Position numbers and translations under genes: made by a program. The notes beneath the pieces are model-generated. The model was not told the origin of the DNA. It did not search any database and saw only the letters and a list, made by a program, of their open reading frames with translations. A stretch of 8,074 nucleotides of DNA. Origin: Nitrospiraceae bacterium (lineage in GTDB: Bacteria > Nitrospirota > Thermodesulfovibrionia > Thermodesulfovibrionales > Dissulfurispiraceae). Below, piece after piece: positions 1 through 5,567 of the stretch. How positions within the stretch are numbered: the first letter of the stretch is position 1; every line of letters begins with the position of its first letter. The DNA lies in the NCBI GenBank assembly GCA_003170655.1, contig PMYY01000160.1, positions 20,208 to 28,281 on the forward strand, in the 5' to 3' direction.

Positions 1-294
1 ATCTCCTTCGGAGACTGCGCGGTGACAGCCAATGTGCCGAGTATGCGAAACGTCTTCAAGCTGGACGATCTTTACAATAGGGCATACATCGAAAATGCGG
101 CCGTAAATCAGCAGGTACCATCGATGCGTATACCTCATTTATTGAAGAAGGCAAGGCCAGTTCATGAAGTTGTCAAGGTCGACATTTTCCTGCCGGGATG
201 CCCGCCGCCGCCCGATGTAATATATTTCCTGCTGACGGAACTCCTGGAGGGCCGCGTGCCCGACCTCACCGGGAAGACCCGCTTCGGCATTTAA
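1..294 (+). CDS. hoxY: [NiFe] hydrogenase small subunit, HoxY-like (3' end only)
   Basis: This is the C-terminal 97 residues of a [NiFe] hydrogenase small subunit; the gene begins before the window and the reading frame is open from base 1. The small subunit carries the iron-sulfur cluster that passes electrons between the NiFe site of the large subunit and its redox partners in the cytoplasm. Two family landmarks are visible: GDCAVTANVPSMRN near the left edge and LPGCPPPPDVI around visible residues 64-74. Each provides a cysteine ligand (visible residues 6 and 67) of the proximal 4Fe-4S cluster. The rest of the cluster motif lies outside the window. The C-terminus ends soon after this motif, as in the short cytoplasmic group 3 (HoxY/MvhG-like) small subunits, with no extra medial/distal cluster domain. 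The large subunit gene follows after 28 bases, so the two are surely cotranscribed. HoxY is favoured over MvhG because the partner looks like HoxH; a diaphorase (HoxF/HoxU) would be expected upstream but cannot be seen. Confidence 0.85.
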   Translation: MSFGDCAVTANVPSMRNVFKLDDLYNRAYIENAAVNQQVPSMRIPHLLKKARPVHEVVKVDIFLPGCPPPPDVIYFLLTELLEGRVPDLTGKTRFGI

Positions 295-309
295 TTTGTA
301 GACAATCCC

Positions 310-316
310 AGGAGGT
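310..316 (+). promoter_or_regulatory. Ribosome binding site deciding the hoxH start
   Basis: AGGAGGT sits 6 bases before the ATG at 323. The alternative in-frame ATG at 386, which would give the usual family N-terminus, has no purine-rich site in front of it. This supports translation from 323 and therefore a real N-terminal extension on the large subunit. Confidence 0.85.
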
Positions 317-322
317 AAATGA

Positions 323-1804
323 ATGCCAAAAGAAATCGCACAAAAGAAAACAGCGCCTAAAGAAATTGCGCCCAAGAAAATTGCCATGAAAGAAATTACA
401 ATAGAGCCGATAACCAGGATCGAGGGCCACGGCAAGATCTCTCTTTTTCTTGACGACAGCGGTAATGTGAGCGACGCACAGTTTCATGTCACCCAGTTCA
501 GAGGATTCGAGAAGTTCACCGAGGGAAGGCCTTTCAGCGAAATGCCGTCCATAGTGGAGAGGATCTGCGGTATCTGCCCCATCTCCCACTCGCTCGCTTC
601 CGCAAAAGCCTGTGACGCGTTGCTAGGAGTCCGCATCCCCGCTCCTGCCATAAAGATCAGGAGGCTCCTGAATTGCGGATCGTTCATCGAATCCCATGCA
701 CTGAGCTTCTTCCATCTCTCATCTCCGGACCTGCTACTTGGCTTCGACTCCGATCCTGCAAAGCGCAATATCGTCGGGCTCATCCAGGCCAATCCCGCTG
801 TTGCAAAAGATGGCGTGCGCCTGCGCCAGATCGGCGGTCATATCGTCGAGTGGCTCGGGAAAAAAAGAGTCCATCCCGCATGGGTCGTTCCCGGAGGAGT
901 GAACGAGCCTCTTACGGAAGGGCATAAGAATATGATGCTTGCGGAGCTGCCCGAGGCATATGACATCATTAAGCGTACTCTCTCGTTCTTCAAGAGGGAG
1001 ATAGAGAAGCACCATGAAGAAGCCCGCACTTTCGGCAACTTTCCAAGCCTGTTCCTGGGCCTCGTAAACGAGGAGGGGAACTGGGACCTGACCGATGGGT
1101 ACCTGCGGGTCATAGATGCCAAGGGCAAGATCATTGTAGATAAGCTGGAATCATACAAATATCAAGACATCATTGCTGAGGCGACTGAATCTTTTTCATA
1201 TCTGAAGTCGCCGTATTTCAAGCCTGCAGGATATCCTGACGGGATTTACAGGGTAGGTCCGGCTGCCAGGCTGAATGTATGCAGCGGAATGGGCACCACC
1301 CTCGCAAATGAGGAATGGGCTGAATTCAGGGGACTCGAGCGCGGGCCTATCCTGAGCTCTTTCCATAACCACTATGCGAGGCTGATTGAGATACTTGCCT
1401 GCCTTGAACTCGTGGAGAAGCTCCTGAGCGATCCCGAAATCCTTAGCCCTCATATCCGCTCCTTCGCCCAGCCCAATCACTGGGAAGGTGTCGGATGTGT
1501 CGAGGCACCGCGAGGCACCCTTATTCATCACTACAAGACCGATGAAAACGGTCTCATGAAGTGGGCAAACCTCATCGTCGCCACAGGCCATAACAACCTG
1601 GCAATGAACAAGAGCGTGCTTCAGGTAGCCAGACATTTCGTCGACGGAACGAAGATCACCGAGGGAATGCTTAATCGCGTCGAAGCCGTAATCAGGGCGT
1701 ATGATCCCTGCCTGAGCTGCTCCACTCACGCCCTCGGACAGATGCCGCTCCATGTAGAGCTCATAGGGCCTGGTGGAAATGTAGTAGACGAAAAGAAAAG
1801 ATAA
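323..1804 (+). CDS. hoxH: [NiFe] hydrogenase large subunit, HoxH-like
   Basis: This is the 493-residue catalytic subunit of a cytoplasmic, probably NAD(P)-coupled (group 3d-like) [NiFe] hydrogenase, which interconverts H2 and protons plus electrons. The NiFe site is built by two Cys pairs: RICGICPISH (C82, C85; H89) near the N-terminus and DPCLSCSTH (C463, C466; H469) near the C-terminus. Other family blocks are TRIEGHGKISL (31-41), FRGFEKFTEGRPF, PGGVNEPL, and LNVCSGMGTTLANEEWAEFR in the second half. After H469 there are 24 residues, the usual tail removed by a maturation endopeptidase once nickel is inserted. No such protease gene, nor any hyp gene, follows in the window, so maturation must be encoded elsewhere. 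The first 21 residues are an extra lysine-rich stretch made of a 10-residue tandem repeat; normal homology starts at about M22. The gene is cotranscribed with hoxY and ends at a strong terminator. Family is certain; subgroup 3d versus other group 3 is inferred. Confidence 0.93.
   Translation: MPKEIAQKKTAPKEIAPKKIAMKEITIEPITRIEGHGKISLFLDDSGNVSDAQFHVTQFRGFEKFTEGRPFSEMPSIVERICGICPISHSLASAKACDALLGVRIPAPAIKIRRLLNCGSFIESHALSFFHLSSPDLLLGFDSDPAKRNIVGLIQANPAVAKDGVRLRQIGGHIVEWLGKKRVHPAWVVPGGVNEPLTEGHKNMMLAELPEAYDIIKRTLSFFKREIEKHHEEARTFGNFPSLFLGLVNEEGNWDLTDGYLRVIDAKGKIIVDKLESYKYQDIIAEATESFSYLKSPYFKPAGYPDGIYRVGPAARLNVCSGMGTTLANEEWAEFRGLERGPILSSFHNHYARLIEILACLELVEKLLSDPEILSPHIRSFAQPNHWEGVGCVEAPRGTLIHHYKTDENGLMKWANLIVATGHNNLAMNKSVLQVARHFVDGTKITEGMLNRVEAVIRAYDPCLSCSTHALGQMPLHVELIGPGGNVVDEKKR
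329..400 (+). repeat. 30-base in-frame tandem repeat at the hoxH 5' end
   Basis: Units at 329-358 and 359-388, plus a 12-base partial unit at 389-400, encode KEIAQKKTAP, KEIAPKKIAM and KEIT. The third unit is the start of the normal hydrogenase sequence (KEITIEP...). Each unit begins AAAGAAAT and has AAGAAAA at the same place. The pattern suggests that duplication of the native 5' coding end produced the basic extension. Confidence 0.75.
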
Positions 1805-1839
1805 TCAAGTCACAACACATAGAAGTTCTTGCGTGATTT

Positions 1840-1870
1840 GGCCGCCGTTTTCCAGGCGGCCTTTCTTTTC
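1840..1870 (+). terminator. Intrinsic terminator after hoxH
   Basis: A perfect 7-bp stem GGCCGCC (1840-1846) / GGCGGCC (1855-1861) with an 8-base loop is followed by TTTCTTTTC. It lies 36 bases after the hoxH stop and closes the hydrogenase operon. Confidence 0.9.
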
Positions 1871-1913
1871 CCGGAAATATTGCGGCATGAAAGCACCGGT
1901 CGGCATGCATATA

Positions 1914-1941
1914 TTGTCAGGGTCGTGATGATGAGTATATT
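1914..1941 (+). promoter_or_regulatory. Candidate promoter of the cold-shock gene
   Basis: TTGTCA at 1914-1919 (5 of 6 to the sigma-70 -35 box) and TATATT at 1936-1941 (5 of 6 to the -10 box) are separated by 16 bases. Transcription would start near 1948 and give a leader of about 135 bases before the csp start codon. Other AT-rich -10-like words follow (1945-1955), so the exact start is uncertain. Confidence 0.5.
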
Positions 1942-2012
1942 CACCTATATACATTATTGTTCTTTTTGTGTTAAGGTAGAAACATAAGTTTCAGAAGTGT
2001 TTGTTCGCGAAG

Positions 2013-2047
2013 CGCCACAAAGACTTTTAGCTTTGTGGCGATTTTTA
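2013..2047 (+). terminator. Terminator-like hairpin in the csp leader
   Basis: A perfect 10-bp stem CGCCACAAAG (2013-2022) / CTTTGTGGCG (2031-2040) with an 8-base loop is followed by ATTTTTATTT. It ends about 40 bases before the csp ATG and well past the hoxH terminator. It is therefore either an attenuator within the csp leader or the end of a small transcript of roughly 100 bases. A short upstream TTTGTG (1965-1970) could pair with CACAAA of the left arm as a competing structure, but that is only a 6-bp suggestion. Confidence 0.6.
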
Positions 2048-2082
2048 TTTCTGAAGGCTTAATTAGTAGTAGGAGGCAGTAA

Positions 2083-2283
2083 ATGGCTTTAGGCAAAGTG
2101 AAGTGGTTTAATGAAGCAAAGGGGTTTGGTTTTATTACCGGAGAAGACGGCAGCGATCTGTTCGTCCACTATTCTTCGATCCAGGGGAACGGATTTAAAT
2201 CCCTTGTAGAAGGCGACAGTGTAAGCTATGAAACCGAGAAGGGTCCGAAAGGCCCCAAGGCGATCAACGTAGTCAAGCAGTAA
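2083..2283 (+). CDS. Cold-shock domain protein (CspA family)
   Basis: This 66-residue single cold-shock domain protein is an OB-fold that binds single-stranded RNA and DNA. It acts in the cytoplasm as an RNA chaperone that melts secondary structure. Both nucleic-acid binding motifs are intact: RNP1 KGFGFI (residues 13-18) and RNP2 DLFVHY (25-30), preceded by the typical opening GKVKWFNEAKG. The length is exactly that of the family. The start is fixed by AGGAGG at 2071-2076, 6 bases before ATG. It is a monocistronic gene with its own terminator. The leader of more than 100 bases, with a strong hairpin, fits the post-transcriptional control known for csp genes, although cold induction itself cannot be read from the sequence. 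Bacteria often carry several paralogues, so no specific csp letter is given. Confidence 0.96.
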   Translation: MALGKVKWFNEAKGFGFITGEDGSDLFVHYSSIQGNGFKSLVEGDSVSYETEKGPKGPKAINVVKQ

Positions 2284-2300
2284 CCAACCGACGCAACCTC

Positions 2301-2336
2301 AAAAAGGCCCTCTGAACTCAGGGGGTCTTTTTTTTA
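2301..2336 (+). terminator. Intrinsic terminator after csp
   Basis: A 10-bp stem, AGGCCCTCTG (2305-2314) with CAGGGGGTCT (2319-2328), contains two G-U pairs and a 4-base loop. It is flanked by an A-run (2301-2304) and a run of eight T. The A and T runs can extend the stem. Confidence 0.9.
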
Positions 2337-2347
2337 TCGACGGCGCA

Positions 2348-2377
2348 TGGTCATACCTGCGTGACATCTACTATAAT
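2348..2377 (+). promoter_or_regulatory. Promoter giving a near-leaderless ykgJ-like mRNA
   Basis: A perfect TATAAT is at 2372-2377, with TGGTCA (4 of 6 to consensus) at 2348-2353 and an 18-base spacer. Only 8 bases separate the -10 box from the ATG at 2386, so transcription should begin at or within a few bases of the start codon. There is no Shine-Dalgarno sequence (the bases before ATG are AAAAATCA). Confidence 0.65.
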
Positions 2378-2385
2378 AAAAATCA

Positions 2386-2787
2386 ATGAAAAAGACTGTT
2401 AAGAACGGTGTTTCCTTTGTCGGCCTGCCGGCGGCAAAAAAACCGACAAAGAAGCAGCAGTTATGCATCGAATGCAAAAAATGCTGCACGAAGGTCGGGG
2501 TCTATACCGATCCTGCAATCTATGAACTTTCGGAGAAGGATGTAATTCATTTCTACAAGGCGCGCGGCGCTGCAGTTACGAGATCGGACAACCATTTATT
2601 TATCGTATTCGACTTGCCCTGTCCCCACTTGGCGCAGAACGGCTGTAACATCTACGAGAAGAGACCCAAAATCTGCCGGATCTATTCCGGACAGGAAGAG
2701 TTCGGCGAGGAATGTCTATGGACGCTATTATCTAAAAAGAATGACAAGCGGCCGAAAGGAAAGGCACGCCCGAGGAAGGTTAAATGA
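2386..2787 (+). CDS. YkgJ/UPF0153-type cysteine-cluster protein
   Basis: This 133-residue protein belongs to the CxxCxxCC family (PF03692, YkgJ-like), thought to bind zinc or an iron-sulfur cluster; the biochemical role is not established. Visible family marks are CIECKKCC (C27, C30, C33, C34), LPCPHL (C79), NGCNIYEKRPKICRIY (C87, C97) and a last cysteine at C110, eight in all. The C-terminus is strongly basic (KKNDKRPKGKARPRKVK), possibly for nucleic-acid or anionic-partner contact. ATG 2386 is the only start candidate before the first conserved cysteine. It lacks a ribosome binding site and lies 8 bases after a perfect -10 box, so the message is probably leaderless. The stop overlaps the next start (ATGA, 2784-2787), so translation of the LOG-family gene is likely coupled to it and the two products may act together. 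Confidence 0.88.
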   Translation: MKKTVKNGVSFVGLPAAKKPTKKQQLCIECKKCCTKVGVYTDPAIYELSEKDVIHFYKARGAAVTRSDNHLFIVFDLPCPHLAQNGCNIYEKRPKICRIYSGQEEFGEECLWTLLSKKNDKRPKGKARPRKVK

Positions 2788-3827
2788 CAGGAAAAAAAGA
2801 ACTTCACTTCACTAGAACCAATGGTCCTGTGGATGACGCGATCGATCAGTTGATAGCGCTCGCGGGTCCCGTCTGTTGCTCCGACCTTGTCCGCGAAATG
2901 GTTCTCACCGCACTGAAAGCCGGCTTGGAGGAGGCCAACGAGGCCGACCTCAAACTCATGAACAGTACGCTTAAGGAGATGCGATTCACCTCGAAAATAT
3001 TCGGCCCTTATCGCAACATACGCAAGGTCACAGTCTTTGGTTCTGCCCGGACACACCCAGACGAGCAGGTTTATCAGATGGCGCAGTTGTTGGGCCGTAA
3101 GCTTGCGGAAGCCGGGTATATGGTTATTACCGGCGGAGGTCCCGGCATCATGCAAGCGATCAATGAAGGCGCCGGACCCGAAAAATCATTTGCGGTCAAT
3201 ATCAGGCTTCCTTTTGAACAGAAACTCAATCCTGTGGTCGCAGGTAACCCGCGATCCATTATGTATAAATATTTCTTCAACCGCAAGGTCGCCTTTCTCA
3301 AGGAAGCCAGCGCCATAGCCCTGTTCCCCGGAGGGTTCGGCACCCTCGACGAGGCGATGGAAACACTAACGCTTATTCAGACGGGGAAGCAAAATCCAAT
3401 GCCGCTCATACTCGTGGACGAACCCGGCGGGACATACTGGACGAACATGATTCACTTCTTTGAAGAGGAGCTGATGAAGACTGGATATATTTCAGCATCG
3501 GATTTTCATCTCTTTGAGAGAGTCGATTCGCTGGGCGCTGTGGTAAGGAGTATCGACCGGTTTTACCACCGTTACCATAGCCTTCGTTACGTTGAAACCC
3601 GATTGGTGCTTCGGCTTACTTCACGGTTTGAGCAAAAGACTGCGGATGATCTTCAGGAGCGCTTTCAGGATATCCTATTGCCGGGTGGGAGAATATTTCT
3701 CTCCGGACCCTTGCCCGAAGAGGCCGACGAGCCGGACATTGCCGACTTGCAACGCCTTGTAGTAGATTTCAGCCGTAAAGATTTCGGGAGATTGAGGCAG
3801 CTGATCGACGCGATAAACACCTTCTGA
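2784..3827 (+). CDS. LOG-family nucleotide 5'-monophosphate phosphoribohydrolase, long form
   Basis: This is a 347-residue member of the LOG / TIGR00730 family (often labelled 'lysine decarboxylase-like', which is a misnomer). Characterised members cleave the N-glycosidic bond of nucleoside monophosphates, releasing base and ribose 5-phosphate. The Rossmann-type core spans about residues 80-260. It has the family signatures GGGPGIM (117-123) and PGGFGTLDE (182-190), and an Arg-Lys pair in FFNRKVAF (167-168) matching the conserved ERK position. Typical LOG proteins are about 180-220 residues. This one adds about 75 residues at the N-terminus and about 90 at the C-terminus, closer in build to larger regulated nucleosidases of the PpnN type, but I cannot assign it to that group. 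A purine-rich site (GGAAGG near 2774-2779) precedes the ATG that overlaps the ykgJ-like stop. Substrate is unknown. Confidence 0.9.
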   Translation: MTGKKELHFTRTNGPVDDAIDQLIALAGPVCCSDLVREMVLTALKAGLEEANEADLKLMNSTLKEMRFTSKIFGPYRNIRKVTVFGSARTHPDEQVYQMAQLLGRKLAEAGYMVITGGGPGIMQAINEGAGPEKSFAVNIRLPFEQKLNPVVAGNPRSIMYKYFFNRKVAFLKEASAIALFPGGFGTLDEAMETLTLIQTGKQNPMPLILVDEPGGTYWTNMIHFFEEELMKTGYISASDFHLFERVDSLGAVVRSIDRFYHRYHSLRYVETRLVLRLTSRFEQKTADDLQERFQDILLPGGRIFLSGPLPEEADEPDIADLQRLVVDFSRKDFGRLRQLIDAINTF

Positions 3828-4102
3828 AAAAAAGCGTTATACGGTCACCTTCCCCATCATAGAATACGCAAGGGAAACGACTCCCAATACCGGGGACGGT
3901 TTAAGAAATGACCTCTAATATTACCTAAAGACTAAAATGTCTGTAGATAAAGATGCCCCTGCGGCAATGCTCCGACTTGCGACCTACACAGATAACTCTT
4001 TTCTTAACAATACTTGATACTGTAAAATCTTTTTAATTGGCCCATTTGGGAAATACTTAACACCAAAACGGCGCGGGCCAGACTTAGTCAAGGAGGCAGA
4101 AC
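3828..4102 (+). other. Intergenic region with repeat-like relic; no gene
   Basis: No credible coding frame is present on either strand. At 3891-3901 is CGGGGACGGTT, a word that recurs in degenerate REP-like or transposon-end sequences of many bacteria (recalled, not searched). Just before it, GGGA...TCCC (3872-3884) can make a 4-bp hairpin. AGAC/GTCT around TAAAAT (near 3929-3942) is another weak hairpin. CCCATTTGGG (4041-4050) is a small palindrome before the flavoprotein gene. No strong terminator follows the LOG gene. Promoter-like words (TTAACA 4004-4009, TTGATA 4014-4019, TAAAAT 4023-4028) are present but badly spaced, so I call no promoter. Confidence 0.5.
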
Positions 4103-4675
4103 ATGAAGGTTGTAGCCTTTAACGGAAGTGCCCGCAAAGACGGGAATACCGCAATACTCATAAACAATGTCTTTAGCGAACTCAGCAATGCCGGCATAGA
4201 GACTGAGATGGTCCAACTATCCGGGAAAAAGATCAGAGGTTGCACGGCCTGCTATAAATGCTGGGAGAATAAGGACCGACGTTGCGCAGTCAAGGGCGAT
4301 TATATTAATGAATGCATAGAAAAAATGACCGCGGCCGACGGCATCATCCTTGCCTCGCCCACATATTTTGCCGATGTCTCCGCGGAGTTAAAGGCACTCA
4401 TCGACAGGGCGGGTATGGTCTCAAGGGCAAACGGGGACCTGCTGAGGCGTAAGGTCGGCGCTGCCGTAGTCGCAGAACGAAGGGGTGGAGCAATTCATGC
4501 CTTTGATACCATAAATCATTTTTTTCTGATTGGACAGATGATTGTACCCGGCTCGCTATACTGGAATATGGGGTTGGGAAGGGAAAAGGGAGATGTTGAG
4601 AAGGATGAGGAAGGGCTTCTCACAATGAAAGTTCTCGGTGAAAACATGGCATGGCTTTTAATGAAGCTGAAGTAA
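4103..4675 (+). CDS. Iron-sulfur flavoprotein / NADPH-dependent FMN reductase family (Isf-like)
   Basis: This 190-residue flavodoxin-fold protein is of the NADPH-dependent FMN reductase family (PF03358), the Isf-like branch. The N-terminal strand MKVVAFNGSARKDGNTA (residues 1-17) is the FMN phosphate loop, and SPTYFADVSAELKALIDR (85-102) is the second flavin-contacting block. A compact cysteine cluster, C47, C50, C53 and C61 (CX2CX2CX7C), can hold a 4Fe-4S cluster as in archaeal and anaerobe Isf proteins, which pass electrons from ferredoxin or reduce oxygen species. The last spacing is a little longer than I recall for the best-known Isf. The protein is likely cytoplasmic. The start is fixed by AAGGAGG at 4090-4096, 6 bases before ATG. 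It stands alone, with 142 bases to the next gene. The physiological partner is unknown; oxidative stress or low-potential electron transfer are inferred options. Confidence 0.88.
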   Translation: MKVVAFNGSARKDGNTAILINNVFSELSNAGIETEMVQLSGKKIRGCTACYKCWENKDRRCAVKGDYINECIEKMTAADGIILASPTYFADVSAELKALIDRAGMVSRANGDLLRRKVGAAVVAERRGGAIHAFDTINHFFLIGQMIVPGSLYWNMGLGREKGDVEKDEEGLLTMKVLGENMAWLLMKLK

Positions 4676-4737
4676 CGGATGCCGTTGTATGGGGAAGGTC
4701 ATTTTTGCAAAAGAAGGTTAAGCTTAAGGGAAGCATC

Positions 4738-4752
4738 TGCAACGAAGTTGCA
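4738..4752 (+). other. Short perfect hairpin between flavoprotein and lipoprotein genes
   Basis: TGCAAC (4738-4743) and GTTGCA (4747-4752) pair perfectly around a GAA loop. There is no T-run directly after it, so it is not a convincing terminator. Its role, if any, is unknown. Confidence 0.35.
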
Positions 4753-4817
4753 AGAGCAATTCATATTTAACTTTAACCGCCAGTGGCATGTCGGCAAAAA
4801 AGAAAGGAGACATACAG

Positions 4818-5297
4818 ATGACACGAAACGCAGGACTGTTTGCAGTAAGTGTTTTGGCAGTATTCGCACTAATGGTTGCAGGTTGCGGCGACAAGGCGAA
4901 AGACGGCGCTCAGGTGCCTGCCTCAACTCCGACCAAGGTAAATATGCAGGAGGGGCAGTGGGAGATCACCACGACGATGGAACTGCCGGGAATGCCGAAA
5001 CCTCATACCATGACCACGATGACCTGCCTCACGCAGAAAGACCCGGTAGCAAAAATCGATGAAAAGAATAATTGCAAAATGGAGAATCTTACTACGGTCG
5101 GCAACACTGTCACATGGAAAATTGTTTGCCCGGAGGCGACGAGCAGAGGCAGTATCACTTACGCCGGTGCTTCCTATGACGGTATCATGGAAACGAACAT
5201 GAAAATGGAAGGCAAGGATATGACCTCCAAGATGACCATGAAGGGCAAATACATCGGCCCCTGCCCGGCTCCAGCTGCTGCGCCTGTGCAGAAGTAA
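4818..5297 (+). CDS. DUF3617 family lipoprotein
   Basis: This 159-residue lipoprotein has an N-terminal signal peptide (MTRNAG, then a hydrophobic run at residues 7-20) and lipobox V-A-G-C with the acylated cysteine at residue 23. Glycine follows the cysteine, so no Asp+2 inner-membrane retention signal is present and outer-membrane anchoring is plausible. The mature part has the DUF3617 pattern: GQWEITTTMELPGMP (46-60), TMTC (67-70), NNCKMENL, VTWKIVCP (98-105), a SYDGIMET segment and KGKYIGPCP at the end. Cysteines 70, 86, 104 and 149 could form two disulfides. The mature protein is strikingly rich in methionine (12 residues between 43 and 141). Function of the family is unknown. ATG 4818 is chosen over the in-frame ATG 4788 because AAAGGAG (4803-4809) lies 8 bases before it and it gives a proper signal peptide. 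The gene is probably monocistronic and ends at a terminator. Confidence 0.88.
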   Translation: MTRNAGLFAVSVLAVFALMVAGCGDKAKDGAQVPASTPTKVNMQEGQWEITTTMELPGMPKPHTMTTMTCLTQKDPVAKIDEKNNCKMENLTTVGNTVTWKIVCPEATSRGSITYAGASYDGIMETNMKMEGKDMTSKMTMKGKYIGPCPAPAAAPVQK

Positions 5298-5313
5298 GAT
5301 TTTTCAATAAACG

Positions 5314-5344
5314 AAAAGCCCGGGGTTGCACTCCGGGTTTTTTT
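5314..5344 (+). terminator. Intrinsic terminator after the DUF3617 gene
   Basis: The core stem is CCCGG (5319-5323) / CCGGG (5333-5337), extended inward by a G-U, a G-C and a T-A pair. It extends outward by a G-U pair and an AAAA/TTTT stretch, and is followed by the rest of a run of seven T. It starts 17 bases after the stop codon. Confidence 0.88.
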
Positions 5345-5364
5345 GCGCACGGAGGATAAAGAAT

Positions 5365-5400
5365 ATGTATGATTCACAGACAGCGTTGCAATTGAGATAA
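5365..5400 (+). other. Orphan ribosome binding site with an 11-codon frame
   Basis: GGAGG at 5351-5355 is followed after 9 bases by ATG and the peptide MYDSQTALQLR, then TAA. It sits directly after the lipoprotein terminator with no clear promoter. It may be chance, or the 5' stub of a gene cut off when the element to the right arrived. Confidence 0.2.
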
Positions 5401-5504
5401 GCTTTATTCAGGTAGACTTGAATCGTCAAGAAGGCGAGTGATGAGTGAAGGTCTTTAGGGACTTTGATTCTGAGGTGGAAGCAGCTGCCTCTATTGAAGA
5501 GATA
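5380..5504 (-). pseudogene. Remnant of a second integrase N-terminus
   Basis: Read on the minus strand from 5504, the frame gives YLFNRGSCFHLRIKVPKDLH and continues SSLAFLTIQVYLNKAYLNC. This resembles the opening of phage-type integrases, where a short hydrophobic start leads into a 'YxLRxxxPxDL' block, then a length of about 12 residues, then '+SLxTxxL'. No start codon stands at the right place, and the stretch is cut off by the terminator region at 5345. It points the same way as the better preserved remnant at 5568-6044. The likeness is judged by eye and is weaker than for that remnant. Confidence 0.4.
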
Positions 5505-5567
5505 ACAATGTTCATAAACGCCCCGCAAACTTATTTGTGTTAAACTCCCCTGCCCTCGGAACAAAAT

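Noticed and set aside
1196..1753. A 185-codon minus-strand frame
   Set aside because: It lies entirely opposite hoxH, whose motifs are certain; a codon-bias shadow.
2682..3155. A 157-codon minus-strand frame across the ykgJ-LOG junction
   Set aside because: It is opposite two well-supported genes and has no family features.
4788..4817. An upstream in-frame ATG adding 10 residues to the lipoprotein
   Set aside because: It would place the ribosome binding site inside the coding region and spoil the signal peptide start.
4679..5062. A 127-codon plus-strand frame overlapping the lipoprotein gene
   Set aside because: It is out of frame with the DUF3617 gene, basic and low in hydrophobic residues, and has no ribosome binding site; a shadow frame.
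5304..5564. An 86-codon minus-strand frame taken as a whole gene
   Set aside because: It has no ribosome binding site, runs into the lipoprotein terminator, and only its middle part resembles protein (an integrase start). It is treated as a relic.
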